A DNA stretch of 64,000 nt from Syntrophaceae bacterium UBA6112 (GTDB lineage Bacteria; Desulfobacterota; Syntrophia; Syntrophales; UBA5619). The DNA lies in contig DIWG01000083.1 of NCBI GenBank assembly GCA_002423465.1, positions 1 through 64,000 of the forward strand. The letters run 5' to 3'. The stretch's first letter is position 1. Each line of letters opens with the position of its first letter. The notes below the pieces were generated by a model. It made no database searches, was not told the DNA's origin, and saw nothing but the letters and a program-made list of their open reading frames with translations. Of the stretch, positions 24,351-33,971 are shown piece after piece. The position numbers and the translations under genes were made by a program.

Positions 24351-25327
24351 CCTTTCCGCAACCTTCTCATCAACCGGGGGTAAAGGCGTTCCTGGGCGAA
24401 AAGGCTCCAGAGATAACGATCGGTCACGCAGCGGCCCTTCTGAACTTGCTCCCGCTTGCGCCAGGCCCTCCCGAAGCCTCTGAGGGCATCCCGTTTGGCC
24501 CGAACAAAATCCCAGCCCCGCCCGTGAACGGTAAAGTAGCCGAACGCCGCCAGATCGTAGAGCAGATGGGGCAGGATCGTCCGGAGCAGCAGACGGCCCG
24601 GCATGTTTTGCAGATAGGTCCATTCCAGGTTCCGGTGGCCGTAGTATACGGACACCGGCGAATCGTAGACGAGACTTCCGCTGACCCGGTGAAACACCCT
24701 GGCCTCGGGGACATAGAGGCACCGGTATCCCCGCAGTTGAGCGCGGAAGCTCAGATCCAGGTCTTCATAGAGCAAGAAGAAATCTTCATCGAACAGTCCG
24801 ATATCCTTCAGCATAGCCGTCCTGTACAGAGCCGCCCCCGCGCAGGCGCCGAAGATCCATTCCCGCCGGCCGTAATTCCCCGCCGATTCACCGCGGCCGC
24901 GCAGAAGTCCGACGCCGGCCTTCGTATAGCCGTCGCCACAGCGGTCGATTATTTCCGGCCGGTCGGAATAGAGCATCTTGGAGGCGGCAAAACCGGCCTC
25001 CTTCTTCTGTTCCAGCGCTTCAACGAGACACCCCAGCCAGCGGGGATCCGCTACGGCATCGTTGTTCAGAAGCGCCGCATAAGGCGTCGACCCATCCCGC
25101 AAGGCGCAATTGTTGGCTCCGGCAAAGCCCCGGTTCTCCGTCAGTGCAACCACTCGAACTTCCGGGAAACGTTCCCGGACGAGCGCCGGGGAACCATCGA
25201 TGGAACCATTGTCGACCAGGGTTACCGAGAACGACCGGTAGGTCTGCCGCCGGAGACTCTGCAGGCACTCTTCCAGAAAGGACATCCCGTTCCAGTTGAC
25301 GACGATGATTTGAACCTGCTCAATCAT
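24347..25327 (-). CDS. Glycosyltransferase family 2
   Basis: 326 residues. IIVVNWNGMSFLEECLQSL, TLVDNGSIDGSPALV, TENRGFAGANN, ALLNNDAVADPRWL (metal site) and LLYEDLDLSFRAQLRGYR are classical WbbL-type GT2 motifs. The C-terminal part carries an amphipathic, weakly hydrophobic region, suggesting membrane association. Same direction and coupled to the next GT2 gene. Sugar specificity cannot be read. Confidence 0.88.
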   Translation of the reverse strand: MIEQVQIIVVNWNGMSFLEECLQSLRRQTYRSFSVTLVDNGSIDGSPALVRERFPEVRVVALTENRGFAGANNCALRDGSTPYAALLNNDAVADPRWLGCLVEALEQKKEAGFAASKMLYSDRPEIIDRCGDGYTKAGVGLLRGRGESAGNYGRREWIFGACAGAALYRTAMLKDIGLFDEDFFLLYEDLDLSFRAQLRGYRCLYVPEARVFHRVSGSLVYDSPVSVYYGHRNLEWTYLQNMPGRLLLRTILPHLLYDLAAFGYFTVHGRGWDFVRAKRDALRGFGRAWRKREQVQKGRCVTDRYLWSLFAQERLYPRLMRRLRKG

Positions 25328-25339
25328 AAGCTATTGCAA

Positions 25340-26284
25340 TCAAGAAGATTTCGCGGGAAAGTATGAATAGGGTTTTTCGCCGTGACGGCCCGCTCTTCCC
25401 CTCAGCCCGTGAAAAATGCCCCTCATGATCTGACAACAACTTCGCCATCGCTGTCTTTCATAGAGAAGGATCAGAACCAGGATCTTCAGGAGAATGACGC
25501 GGTTCTTCCGACACCAGGGCTGCTGGGATTTTCGATATTGCCGGTGAAGGAGCAGGGCGTTGCGAAACTGGTAATACCGCCGCTGCGGAGGGTGATGGGT
25601 GGGATGAACTTTTTCCCCCAGGAGACAACGCTCCTCGAGACTTCCCATGCGATGAAGCATTTCCGCCGAAGGCACCTCGATAATGTGATAACCGAGCGTC
25701 CTTAAACGAAGGCAATACTCGATATCGACATAATCGATGAAAAGCCCTTCGTTGAAATACCCTGCCAGATCGAAGGCCTGTCGGGAGAAGAGGCTTCCCG
25801 ATGTAATCACATGGATCGCTTCCCGCCAGGAAGGACCTGACGGCGGAGCCGACCGCGAGGTGCTGTCGACAAAGATGGTCCGGGGACCGGCGATCATCAC
25901 GCTCTTCCGACGGGGATGGGATTTCCAGACCGTCAGCAATTTTTCCACCATATCTTCGGCCGGCAGACTGTCCTGATCAAAGGTGATGATCCACGAACAG
26001 GCCTCCGCCGCCAAGGCCCGGCGGACTCCCTGGTTGAGGGCGACGGGAACTCCGACATTCTCAAGGTTTCGAATGCAGGACACATTCCCGTTCGCACCCA
26101 GCGCCCTCTCCAGATTTGCTCCGGATTCCCCCGTTGTGCCGTTATCCACGACAATCACCCGGGAGACCTGCGCGGCGATCTTCTCCAGCCGTTCCGGGAA
26201 AGCCGCATCGGGAAAGAACGTGATCACGACGGCGCAGACACGGTCGAGAGGGGCAACGGAAAAGTTTCGGTCCGGTGTCGTCAT
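25340..26284 (-). CDS. Glycosyltransferase family 2, rhamnosyltransferase-like
   Basis: 314 residues. VCAVVITFFPD at the N-terminus, RVIVVDNGTTGES, ENVGVPVALNQGVRRAL, WIITFDQDSLPAEDMV and IDYVDIEYCLRLRTLGY match RfbF/RfbN-type rhamnosyltransferases. The C-terminus has a basic, partly hydrophobic tail, as expected for peripheral membrane GTs. It is 12 bp upstream of the next GT2 gene. Confidence 0.87.
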   Translation of the reverse strand: MTTPDRNFSVAPLDRVCAVVITFFPDAAFPERLEKIAAQVSRVIVVDNGTTGESGANLERALGANGNVSCIRNLENVGVPVALNQGVRRALAAEACSWIITFDQDSLPAEDMVEKLLTVWKSHPRRKSVMIAGPRTIFVDSTSRSAPPSGPSWREAIHVITSGSLFSRQAFDLAGYFNEGLFIDYVDIEYCLRLRTLGYHIIEVPSAEMLHRMGSLEERCLLGEKVHPTHHPPQRRYYQFRNALLLHRQYRKSQQPWCRKNRVILLKILVLILLYERQRWRSCCQIMRGIFHGLRGRAGRHGEKPYSYFPAKSS

Positions 26285-26339
26285 CTTCTAAGATACCCTG
26301 GGCGTTTGAAAGCCAAGAATTCGGGTGACGAAATGGGAT

Positions 26340-27650
26340 TCATTGCCACGACGCAATCAGATCGTCCAGAAAAGGAAATTGGCGGGAATTGTCGGTATAG
26401 TATGGCATGAAACTTTTCCCTTTCATCCCAACCGTCGGATCGGCAGCGAACTTTTCGGTTAACTTGAGCAATGCCGCCGCAACCGCACTTGGGGTAAGCA
26501 CCCGGAGAGATACAACATTTTCATGGAATTTCGAAAGATCTTTATTGGCATGCGAATTGGTCAGCGTGAGCAGTCCGGAATGCGCCATTTCCAGCGGAGG
26601 ATAGCTGGGATGCGGCGAAACCATGAGCGAAACCCCGATGGCGCTTTCCGACAGCAATTCGGCATATTCCGATAAAGGCAGCTTTCCTAAGGATTTTAGG
26701 CCAATTCCGTTTCCTAAATCAATTTCCGAGTGCTTCTCTCCCACGGAGGTCAACTGCCATTCATCGGGGACCGGTTGCAACAAAACCCATTCTCTCAACG
26801 CTTCAATGATCATCGGAAAACAATTTCTGTCCACGGAAGGACGGCCGTATATGATGATTTTTTTCTTCCGCCGTTTGTTATTCCGGTCAATGGATTGCTT
26901 TAAACATTCATTTAATTGCGGTTCAAAAAAATAATCTTTGATAAAAACATAATTCCTTTCCCTGAAATAATCCTTCAGCAGGGAAGAGTTAAAAACCGCA
27001 ATCGTTGGTATTTTGGATTGATAGGTTGACTCCGCCAAGGCAAAGCAGCTCGACCAGTTATAAAAGCCCGGCTCAAAATCTTGAATGATATAAATCATCT
27101 TGTAGCCTTCTTGTCCGTACAGCTTTGCTTGTTGCTCAATGATTTTTTGTGATCGGTAAGCGGTCCACCAGGCCGACGCAATAAATTTGTCATTTCGCGT
27201 CACGAAAACACTTTGCTTCCCATCGTTCCTTAAGAATATAAGCTGTCTTTTTGAATCGTTATCCTCATTCATGGACGAAAGCGGATAATGGTGAAACTTC
27301 GCCAACGCCTCCTTGTCGGGCGGCGCATTCGTAATGATGAGCCGTATTTTGCAGTCTTCATTGACCTTTTGCGCGATCTCTTCAAACAGCTTTAAGGCGG
27401 TGTACGTACCCCCAAAAAAATGTTCCCTGTTAATGGAGGGCAGCAGGAGATTGATCCGTTCAAAATCATACGGACTTTTTCTGACCGCAATCGGTCTGAT
27501 ATCCGGTATTGAAAAATCATTTTTCCGCCATGTCCTCGAATACATACCGTAAATTTTCCGGGCGGTCTGATTGCGAGACAAAAAAGATACAATCGCCGAT
27601 GATTGCTTTCTTTTTACAGCGTCGATCATTCGATCTATCATTTTTACCAT
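26340..27650 (-). CDS. WsaF-like glycosyltransferase
   Basis: 436 residues. INLLLPSINREHFFGGTYTA near residue 70 and MIYIIQDFEPGFYNWSS are typical for the WsaF rhamnosyltransferase family, whose GT-B fold contains two Rossmann-like halves. IIIYGRPSVDRNCFPMI and VSPHPSYPPLEMAHSGLLTL belong to the donor-binding half. Base composition is clearly richer in A and T than in flanking genes, suggesting separate acquisition together with the next gene. It overlaps the two-domain GT2 by 7 bp. Confidence 0.82.
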   Translation of the reverse strand: MVKMIDRMIDAVKRKQSSAIVSFLSRNQTARKIYGMYSRTWRKNDFSIPDIRPIAVRKSPYDFERINLLLPSINREHFFGGTYTALKLFEEIAQKVNEDCKIRLIITNAPPDKEALAKFHHYPLSSMNEDNDSKRQLIFLRNDGKQSVFVTRNDKFIASAWWTAYRSQKIIEQQAKLYGQEGYKMIYIIQDFEPGFYNWSSCFALAESTYQSKIPTIAVFNSSLLKDYFRERNYVFIKDYFFEPQLNECLKQSIDRNNKRRKKKIIIYGRPSVDRNCFPMIIEALREWVLLQPVPDEWQLTSVGEKHSEIDLGNGIGLKSLGKLPLSEYAELLSESAIGVSLMVSPHPSYPPLEMAHSGLLTLTNSHANKDLSKFHENVVSLRVLTPSAVAAALLKLTEKFAADPTVGMKGKSFMPYYTDNSRQFPFLDDLIASWQ

Positions 27651-29443
27651 CGCAAGGCCGGCGTTGTCGTGTTTAACGACAAATGAATATTATAGAAAGG
27701 ATCGCCTGTTTTCCAGTACTTGTTGTAATATACCTTGGACATTTCGAAATCGCAATTCGGTATATCGTCCGGTATTCTCGTCTTGGATTCAAAATGATAC
27801 AACCTCACAAACGGATCATATATGTTATGCAGTCCCATCTCATGCGCGCGGATGCAAAATGCCACATCGCTCCCACACACCAGAAATCTTTCATCAAATC
27901 CGCCAATTGAATTCATCTTTTCTCTGGATACGGCCATGCAGGATCCCGTCACGGCCAATATATTTCTTTTGACCATCGGCGATACGAAAGGCGACATGGT
28001 GTGATTCGGCTTTATCCCTTTGAACAGATGGTCGGCCCACCCTCCCATTCCGACCACCACGCCTGCATGCTGGATGGTGCCGTCTTTATACAGCATGAGC
28101 GGACCGACCACCCCGACATCCTCCCGAAGAGCCTGTTCCGCCAATCTTTCGATCCAATCACTGGAAATGACCTGGGTGTCATTGTTTAAAAAAATAAAAA
28201 CGTCGCCGTTGGCTTCCGAAACCCCTTGATTGTTCAGCCGCGACCAGCAAAAAGGATATGAAGCATCAATAACCCGAATATTTTGATGCTTTGTTGTGAT
28301 ATCCGTAAAGTAAAGATGGGTTTCCGATTCTTCTGAATTATTGTTCAAAATCAAGATCTCATAATGGGCGTAACTCGACTTGTTAAAAATGCTGCTGATA
28401 CAATCCTTTAGATAACTTATGCCATCTTTGGTCGGTATGATAATACTGACCAGGGGATTGTCCTCAAGACGGAATCTTGCATCATATACGAATTGATATG
28501 GGCTTTTTTGTACATAAACGCTTCCCCCGAAACATCTTTTCAGATGCTCGTCAACCGCTTTTAATCCGGATGATTGGGCAAGCGGTTTGGCATTGGAATC
28601 AATAGAGGTCGACGTTGCTATCTCCCGCCAGCTATACAAAATTTTTGGAATATGGTGAATTTTATTTGATATTTCTGTTGCCCGCAGGATCAGATCATGA
28701 TCCTGGGCCGCTTCGACTCCCGCCTGAAAGCCATTTATGCTTGTATATACTGCCTTTTTGATCACTGTTAGATGACAGATATAGTTTTGAGACCTTAAAA
28801 GATCCGGAGACCAATCCGGCTTAAAAAAAGGTTTTGCACGGACGCCCTGATGATCTATCCGGTCTTCATCGGAATAGATCAAATCCGGATCGATCGCGTT
28901 AATTGCCTTGACGACTTCATATAAAGCGTCCTCTGTGATGACATCATCGTGATCCAGCAAGGCAATATATTCACCTGTCATCATTTGGACTGCTTCGTTC
29001 GATGCCCCGGAGATCCCCTGGTTATGATCCGAAAACCTGATTCGAATTTGGGGATGGGATATCGACTTCAAACAGTCGATCGTTTCCGGATTCGATGAAC
29101 AATCATCCACAATGCACAGTTCCCACTTCTCATAGATTTGCTGCTTTACGGACTCGACGGCCGGCATCAGCCATTGAGGCGCAACATTAAAGACGGGCAT
29201 AATGACGCTGATCTTTGGGTGATATTTGAATCCGGATATCTCATTTTTGATTTCGTCAATTTTGGCTGCTGTCAGTCTTCGATTCTCCAACCACTTGATA
29301 TAATTATTTTCTGCGCATCCGGAAGGCCTGAGAACCTCGCCAAACCGTTTTTCGCGCATGGGTCGTGTTGATGGATGCAGGCGAAGCCATCTCACCAAGA
29401 CCCTGAGGAAGGGAATCCGCTTCAAGAACTCGATACGCTTCAC
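27644..29443 (-). CDS. Two-domain GT2-GT2 glycosyltransferase
   Basis: 599 residues with two GT-A domains. Domain 1 (about 78-320): ISVIMPVFNVAPQWL, ELCIVDDCSSNPET and IALLDHDDV. Domain 2 (about 330-595): LVSIIIPTKDGISYLKDCI, EILILNNNSEES and FIFLNNDTQVI. Such fusions make alternating-linkage chains or add two sugars in sequence. It is AT-rich like the WsaF-like gene downstream. Starts with MKRIEFLKR, which may bind the membrane. Confidence 0.88.
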   Translation of the reverse strand: MKRIEFLKRIPFLRVLVRWLRLHPSTRPMREKRFGEVLRPSGCAENNYIKWLENRRLTAAKIDEIKNEISGFKYHPKISVIMPVFNVAPQWLMPAVESVKQQIYEKWELCIVDDCSSNPETIDCLKSISHPQIRIRFSDHNQGISGASNEAVQMMTGEYIALLDHDDVITEDALYEVVKAINAIDPDLIYSDEDRIDHQGVRAKPFFKPDWSPDLLRSQNYICHLTVIKKAVYTSINGFQAGVEAAQDHDLILRATEISNKIHHIPKILYSWREIATSTSIDSNAKPLAQSSGLKAVDEHLKRCFGGSVYVQKSPYQFVYDARFRLEDNPLVSIIIPTKDGISYLKDCISSIFNKSSYAHYEILILNNNSEESETHLYFTDITTKHQNIRVIDASYPFCWSRLNNQGVSEANGDVFIFLNNDTQVISSDWIERLAEQALREDVGVVGPLMLYKDGTIQHAGVVVGMGGWADHLFKGIKPNHTMSPFVSPMVKRNILAVTGSCMAVSREKMNSIGGFDERFLVCGSDVAFCIRAHEMGLHNIYDPFVRLYHFESKTRIPDDIPNCDFEMSKVYYNKYWKTGDPFYNIHLSLNTTTPALRW

Positions 29444-29486
29444 AATGATTTTCCAACCATGGATTTCAATTGAGTGACATCTCCCA

Positions 29487-30563
29487 TCATGGCGTCAGAG
29501 GGACCTTTTTCCAGCCGTCACTCTGCGTAAACTCCCGGGTGGCAAAGCACCAGATCACCAGTTTTTTCCTTTTCCAATAATCGGGATCCCGCTGCGCCCG
29601 CCGCAGCAGATTCACCCGGGCCGGCGTGGCGCCGGAACCGCGCACGCCGGCCAGATCCACCGGGAAACCCAGTTCCAGGGCCAGTTGATCGGGCAGGCCC
29701 GCATCACGGGTCTGCATGTCGTCTCCGGCATGGAAGATGAGATTGTGGCTGTCCCCGACGAGCAGGACCGGACTTTTCAGATCGGAGGCGATCGATTTCA
29801 GGTCCCCCGCACTCCCCGTGCCCACCTGGCGGACCGACAGCGTCTCCCGGGGAAGATTCTTGTCCCCCAGGGCCTTCCAGAGATCCCCCTCGATGGGCAA
29901 GGATCTCCAGGCCGTCGGATAGACCGACCTGCGGGCCGTCTTCAGCCAGGGTCGGTTTTGGATTTCCTCGCGGATCCTCCGCGCGGCCAGAACGCAGCCG
30001 TTTCCCGACCAGTGGGTGTCCTGCTTGCAGAAGAGGGCCCCCTCCCGATGAAAACGGTTGGCCAGAAACAAAGAGGTCATATCGAGAACCTGAATGCCCT
30101 CTTTCCGCAGAAGCCGGTAAAAAGCCTGCGTTTCCGCATCGATTCGTACCGGTGGATTCTCACGGGAAATCGTCAATAAATCAGACAGAAAGTCGGGGTA
30201 GATGACGCTTTTGGGAGGGACGGGAACCATAAGCAGCTCGATGCCCATCTTCTTCAACTGCCCGTGAAAATCGATGATGGCGGGGAGGGGATCGGCGAAT
30301 TCGGGTTTGGTCGCCTTGCTGACTTTCGCCGCCGCCTTTCCCCAGAAGGGCCCTGCGGAAACGAAACGAAGCTCCGGACCGAAGAAGAACCATCCCTCCT
30401 TCCCTGGAACGGCCATGTTCCCCCGCTGCTCCGCCGATTGGGCCAAGGCGGCATACTGATCGAGCACTTTCCGGACGATATCCGCCTCGGCGCCGAAAGA
30501 TGACATGGCCATCGTCCAGAAACCGATCCCGGTCAGGAGCGTAAAAATACCTTTTCTGATCAT
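29487..30563 (-). CDS. AlgX/AlgJ-like SGNH acetyltransferase, secreted
   Basis: Periplasmic O-acetyltransferase-type protein of polysaccharide modification. Signal peptide 1-25 (cleavage near SFGA/EAD). FCKQDTHWSG gives the Asp-x-His pair and LLVGDSHNLIF the catalytic Ser, the AlgX/AlgJ SGNH arrangement. GNMAVPGKEGWFFFGPEL is the conserved AlgJ/AlgX opening. 358 residues. Downstream of algJ-like and algI-like genes in one direction, forming an alginate-type acetylation set. Confidence 0.85.
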   Translation of the reverse strand: MIRKGIFTLLTGIGFWTMAMSSFGAEADIVRKVLDQYAALAQSAEQRGNMAVPGKEGWFFFGPELRFVSAGPFWGKAAAKVSKATKPEFADPLPAIIDFHGQLKKMGIELLMVPVPPKSVIYPDFLSDLLTISRENPPVRIDAETQAFYRLLRKEGIQVLDMTSLFLANRFHREGALFCKQDTHWSGNGCVLAARRIREEIQNRPWLKTARRSVYPTAWRSLPIEGDLWKALGDKNLPRETLSVRQVGTGSAGDLKSIASDLKSPVLLVGDSHNLIFHAGDDMQTRDAGLPDQLALELGFPVDLAGVRGSGATPARVNLLRRAQRDPDYWKRKKLVIWCFATREFTQSDGWKKVPLTP

Positions 30564-30638
30564 CCGCTTTACACCTCTTTTCGATGGGCCTCGAACAACG
30601 ATAACGATTACGTTACAGCCCCCCCAGGGCGCCGCATT

Positions 30639-32363
30639 TCACTTCTTCACGGCCTCACCCCAGCAGGGCTCCGCAAGCTGCAGGGCGGCATCGTCCAACT
30701 CGCTGCGGTTGATCCCCTCATACCGGTTCGCCACGTCCGACCAGGCCGTCAGACGAAGCTCCACCATATCACCGGACCGGTACCGCGCCGCCGGCGTCCA
30801 GACATGGTCCGTCATGCTTCTCATATAGACCATCGCATCGGTTTCGGCAAGCGAGCGGCCGTCCGCTTCCAAATCCGTCAGGTGGATCGCCATGACATGA
30901 TCCTTGTAGGGAACCGTTCCCGGCCTCGGCACGGCGGACACCGCCTCAATCTTTCCGCGGATAACCCGTTCGCCCCCCGGAGGAAGCGCCAGATACCTCG
31001 TCTCCCGAGGCGTCCCCGGTTTCAGGTCGATCCGTTTCCAGTTTCCCACGGCCAGTTCCCGGATCGCAAACTGGTAGATCACCAGACGCTTCCCCGCCAG
31101 ACGATCCCGTCCTCTGGCCATTTCACCGGCAAGAAATTCCCGGGTGGCATAGGAACCGTTGTCATTGCGGATGATCCGATCCAGCGGTCGTTGCAGCGCA
31201 TGGCTGAGCTGCTCGACAAAGCCGGCCCCTTCCCCCCACCCCATGGCTTCGAGGGAATAGATGTTGCTGAAACTGTCGCCAAGCACAAGCACATCCGCCG
31301 TCTTCTGCGGTCTCCAGGGTTCCTGACCGTTCTTTTCCAAGACTTTTCGGAGCGAAGCCCTCTCCCGGGGAAAGATCCCCTGCTTACCGGGAAGACCCAG
31401 CATCACGGCCAGATCGCCGAGTTGGGTCATTGCGGATGGTTCCGTACGGTAGCCCGGATCCGGCGCAGGCGGGAGAAGAACCCGTTCCCGAATAAAATCC
31501 CTCAGTTTTTCCGCCGCCGACTCCACGGCCTCGGGACGCCAGTGGGTGTCGGTCGCGAGATACTGCGCCCGACCGCCCCGCGCTTTCGCCTCCATCAGCG
31601 TCGGCGCCGCATCGAAGACAAGAACGCCGCTCCTTTCCATTTCCGCCTTGAATTGTTCATAAGAAGGGTTCTGAAGTTCCGTCTGTCGCAGGTCATAGAG
31701 CCGGTTCAGCTTCTCCGGGTAAACCATCGCCTTGATCGGCGTGGGCATGATGATCAAGGCGATCCCCCGCCGGTCAAGCTGTTCTTTCAGATGGAGAATG
31801 GCCACCCGCGGGTCGGGTTCGATGGGCGCGGCCCATTCGCTGCCCCCCGCCGCGCGCTTCCGCAAACGGTCGGGATGGAGAAAGGGAGACCCCGACAGAT
31901 AATCGACGCCGGGCCGGTAAAAAAGCCACGGCTTCATGCCGCAGTAGGCTTTCTCATTCCCCGCCCCGAGCCATGCCGTCAGGATATACTGCATTGGGGG
32001 ACGGATCCATTTTCCGACAACGGACTGATCATCCAGGGCCTCTTCAAAAGCTTTCATCTCTTTCAACAGACGGCGGTTTACCGTAAAAACGCGGGAAAGG
32101 ATGCCGGATGTTCCGGAATCCGCAGGTGTCTTCAGCGCCGCCGGCAAAAGGGAGAAAACGTCATAGGCCTGCGGCAGAAGGGAGCGCCTTTCCCCCGCCG
32201 CGTAACCCCTGATCTCCGCAACATGCTGCGCCAGCGGAACGGAAAGAATGATCAGCAGGAACAAAGAGATTAGAATCCGGGATAGGGCCGGGCGGATCCG
32301 GGTGTGCCCTACCTCGCGTCTCGCCATTTCTTCCCGCCGTTCTTGAAAGTCCCAATCGCCCAT
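30639..32363 (-). CDS. AlgJ-like SGNH acetyltransferase, membrane-anchored
   Basis: 574 residues with one N-terminal membrane anchor (about 27-47, ILISLFLLIILSVPLAQHV). Then KPWLFYRPGVDYL, LATDTHWRPEAVE (Asp-x-His) and VLVLGDSFSNIYSLEAMG (catalytic Ser), the AlgJ family pattern. An extra C-terminal beta-rich domain (about 440-574) with VIRGKIEAVSAVP follows, possibly carbohydrate binding. Placed 10 bp after the AlgI-like gene, so the two are likely co-translated. It would receive acetyl groups carried across by the MBOAT protein. Confidence 0.85.
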   Translation of the reverse strand: MGDWDFQERREEMARREVGHTRIRPALSRILISLFLLIILSVPLAQHVAEIRGYAAGERRSLLPQAYDVFSLLPAALKTPADSGTSGILSRVFTVNRRLLKEMKAFEEALDDQSVVGKWIRPPMQYILTAWLGAGNEKAYCGMKPWLFYRPGVDYLSGSPFLHPDRLRKRAAGGSEWAAPIEPDPRVAILHLKEQLDRRGIALIIMPTPIKAMVYPEKLNRLYDLRQTELQNPSYEQFKAEMERSGVLVFDAAPTLMEAKARGGRAQYLATDTHWRPEAVESAAEKLRDFIRERVLLPPAPDPGYRTEPSAMTQLGDLAVMLGLPGKQGIFPRERASLRKVLEKNGQEPWRPQKTADVLVLGDSFSNIYSLEAMGWGEGAGFVEQLSHALQRPLDRIIRNDNGSYATREFLAGEMARGRDRLAGKRLVIYQFAIRELAVGNWKRIDLKPGTPRETRYLALPPGGERVIRGKIEAVSAVPRPGTVPYKDHVMAIHLTDLEADGRSLAETDAMVYMRSMTDHVWTPAARYRSGDMVELRLTAWSDVANRYEGINRSELDDAALQLAEPCWGEAVKK

Positions 32364-32373
32364 CGCTGTCCGC

Positions 32374-33828
32374 TCAGAAAATGAAATATATAAAGGGGTT
32401 GTAAGCCTGCGTCATCAGAACCGCCAGGGAAACCAGCAGCGCCAGAACAATCGGTGCCGCCTTCCACGGAGGAATCGTCCGCGTCCAGTCCCACGTTTGC
32501 GGGCATCCCCAGACAATCACCGCCGCCAAGCTGAATGTCCCCCAATAATAAGGCTGATACAGAATACCGCCCAGCAGGCCGGCGCCGTCCTGAACGGCCG
32601 CCAGGCCGAAGAGGCTGCCGAGATAGGTGATCGCCGCCGGCAGATCGGCTGTCCGGAAAAACACCCAGGCGATGAGCACGATGAAGAAGGTCATGGCCAC
32701 CCGGCAAGTCTTGGGCATCCGTCGATAGAAGGCGTTCTTGCCCTGGGAACGCTCCCAAACCAGCATGCCGCCGTGGATCCCCCCCCAGATGACGAAATTC
32801 CAGGAGGCCCCGTGCCAGAGCCCCCCCAGTAGCATCACGACGGCCAGGTTGACATAGGTGCGCCAAACCCCCTTCCGGTTGCCCCCGAGGGGGAGATAGA
32901 GGTAATCCCGCAGCCAGGTGGAAAGGGAGATGTGCCATCGTCGCCAGAACTCGGTGATCGATTGCGAAAGATAAGGGGAATCGAAATTCTTCGGAAAGAC
33001 AAAACCGAGCATCAGACCCAGGCCGATCGCCATATCGGAATAGGCGCTGAAGTCGAAGTAGATCTGGAAGGCATAGGCGCCGAGGCCGTACCAGGCATCC
33101 AGGACACCGCGGGACCCCGCATCGAAAACCACATCGGCGATCTTCCCGCAAGGGTTGGCCAGCATTACCTTTTTTGCCAGGCCGAGACTGACAAAGGCCA
33201 CGCCCCGGGCGAATTTCTCCGCCGTGTGGGTCCGGTTGGCCATCTGGTCGGCAATCTCCCGGAAGCGAATGATGGGGCCGGCCACGAGCTGGGTAAAGAG
33301 AGAGATGTAGCAGGCAAAATCGACGAAATTGCGCAGCGCCTTTGCCTGACCCCGGTACACATCGATGGTGTAGCTCAGCAATTGGAAGGTGTAGAAACTG
33401 ATGCCCAGGGGAAGCGTCACCTTCAGGACGGTATCCAACCGCATTCCGGATATGCCCAGCCAGCCGAACAGGGCGTTGTAATTCTCCAGTGCGAAATTGA
33501 AGTACTTGAAAAACCCCAGAATGGAGAGGCTTGTCACAACGGAAACGAATAGCCAGATTTTTTTCTGCCGCAAATCCGGACTCGATCCCTCCCGGGAGGG
33601 CGACGCGGCCCCAACCCAAAGCCGCTCTCCCGCGATTTTCAGGCCGCAGACATAGCTGATCAGCGTAGAGGTCAGCAGCAGAACGACAAACAGGGGATTC
33701 GCCCAGCCGTAGAAAAGGTAGCTCAGAAGCGTCAGGGCCAGATGCCGCCCCCGGCGGGGCAGCCCGTAGTAGACGGCGAGGGTCAGGGGCAGAAAATAGA
33801 AGATGAAAATTTGGGAGCTGAAAACCAT
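32374..33828 (-). CDS. MBOAT O-acyltransferase AlgI-like
   Basis: Membrane-bound O-acyltransferase, 484 residues, ten or more membrane segments. The hallmark SITEFWRRWHISLSTWLRDY and LYLPLGGNRKGVWRTYVN, plus the catalytic His in GLWHGASWNFVIWGG, define the AlgI/DltB group. It brings acetyl groups through the inner membrane for polysaccharide O-acetylation. Start MVFSSQIFIFYFLPLTL is typical for AlgI. Followed directly by the two SGNH partners. Confidence 0.93.
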   Translation of the reverse strand: MVFSSQIFIFYFLPLTLAVYYGLPRRGRHLALTLLSYLFYGWANPLFVVLLLTSTLISYVCGLKIAGERLWVGAASPSREGSSPDLRQKKIWLFVSVVTSLSILGFFKYFNFALENYNALFGWLGISGMRLDTVLKVTLPLGISFYTFQLLSYTIDVYRGQAKALRNFVDFACYISLFTQLVAGPIIRFREIADQMANRTHTAEKFARGVAFVSLGLAKKVMLANPCGKIADVVFDAGSRGVLDAWYGLGAYAFQIYFDFSAYSDMAIGLGLMLGFVFPKNFDSPYLSQSITEFWRRWHISLSTWLRDYLYLPLGGNRKGVWRTYVNLAVVMLLGGLWHGASWNFVIWGGIHGGMLVWERSQGKNAFYRRMPKTCRVAMTFFIVLIAWVFFRTADLPAAITYLGSLFGLAAVQDGAGLLGGILYQPYYWGTFSLAAVIVWGCPQTWDWTRTIPPWKAAPIVLALLVSLAVLMTQAYNPFIYFIF

Positions 33829-33971
33829 AGGCTTGTTTTTTTACCGGAAACCGCAAGACGATAGAATGTTGCCGGGGTTTCCAACGACCATCATGATCGT
33901 TTCAAACGATGGATTGGAATGTCCGTGGGGGCTGAGGTATCGGAACCCGCGGGGATCGATCGACAAGGCGA

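Noticed and set aside
23544..24722. Longer 392-codon version of the GT2 gene
   Set aside because: The first 124 codons lie within the upstream GT2 gene; the ATGA-coupled ATG at 24350 is the natural start.
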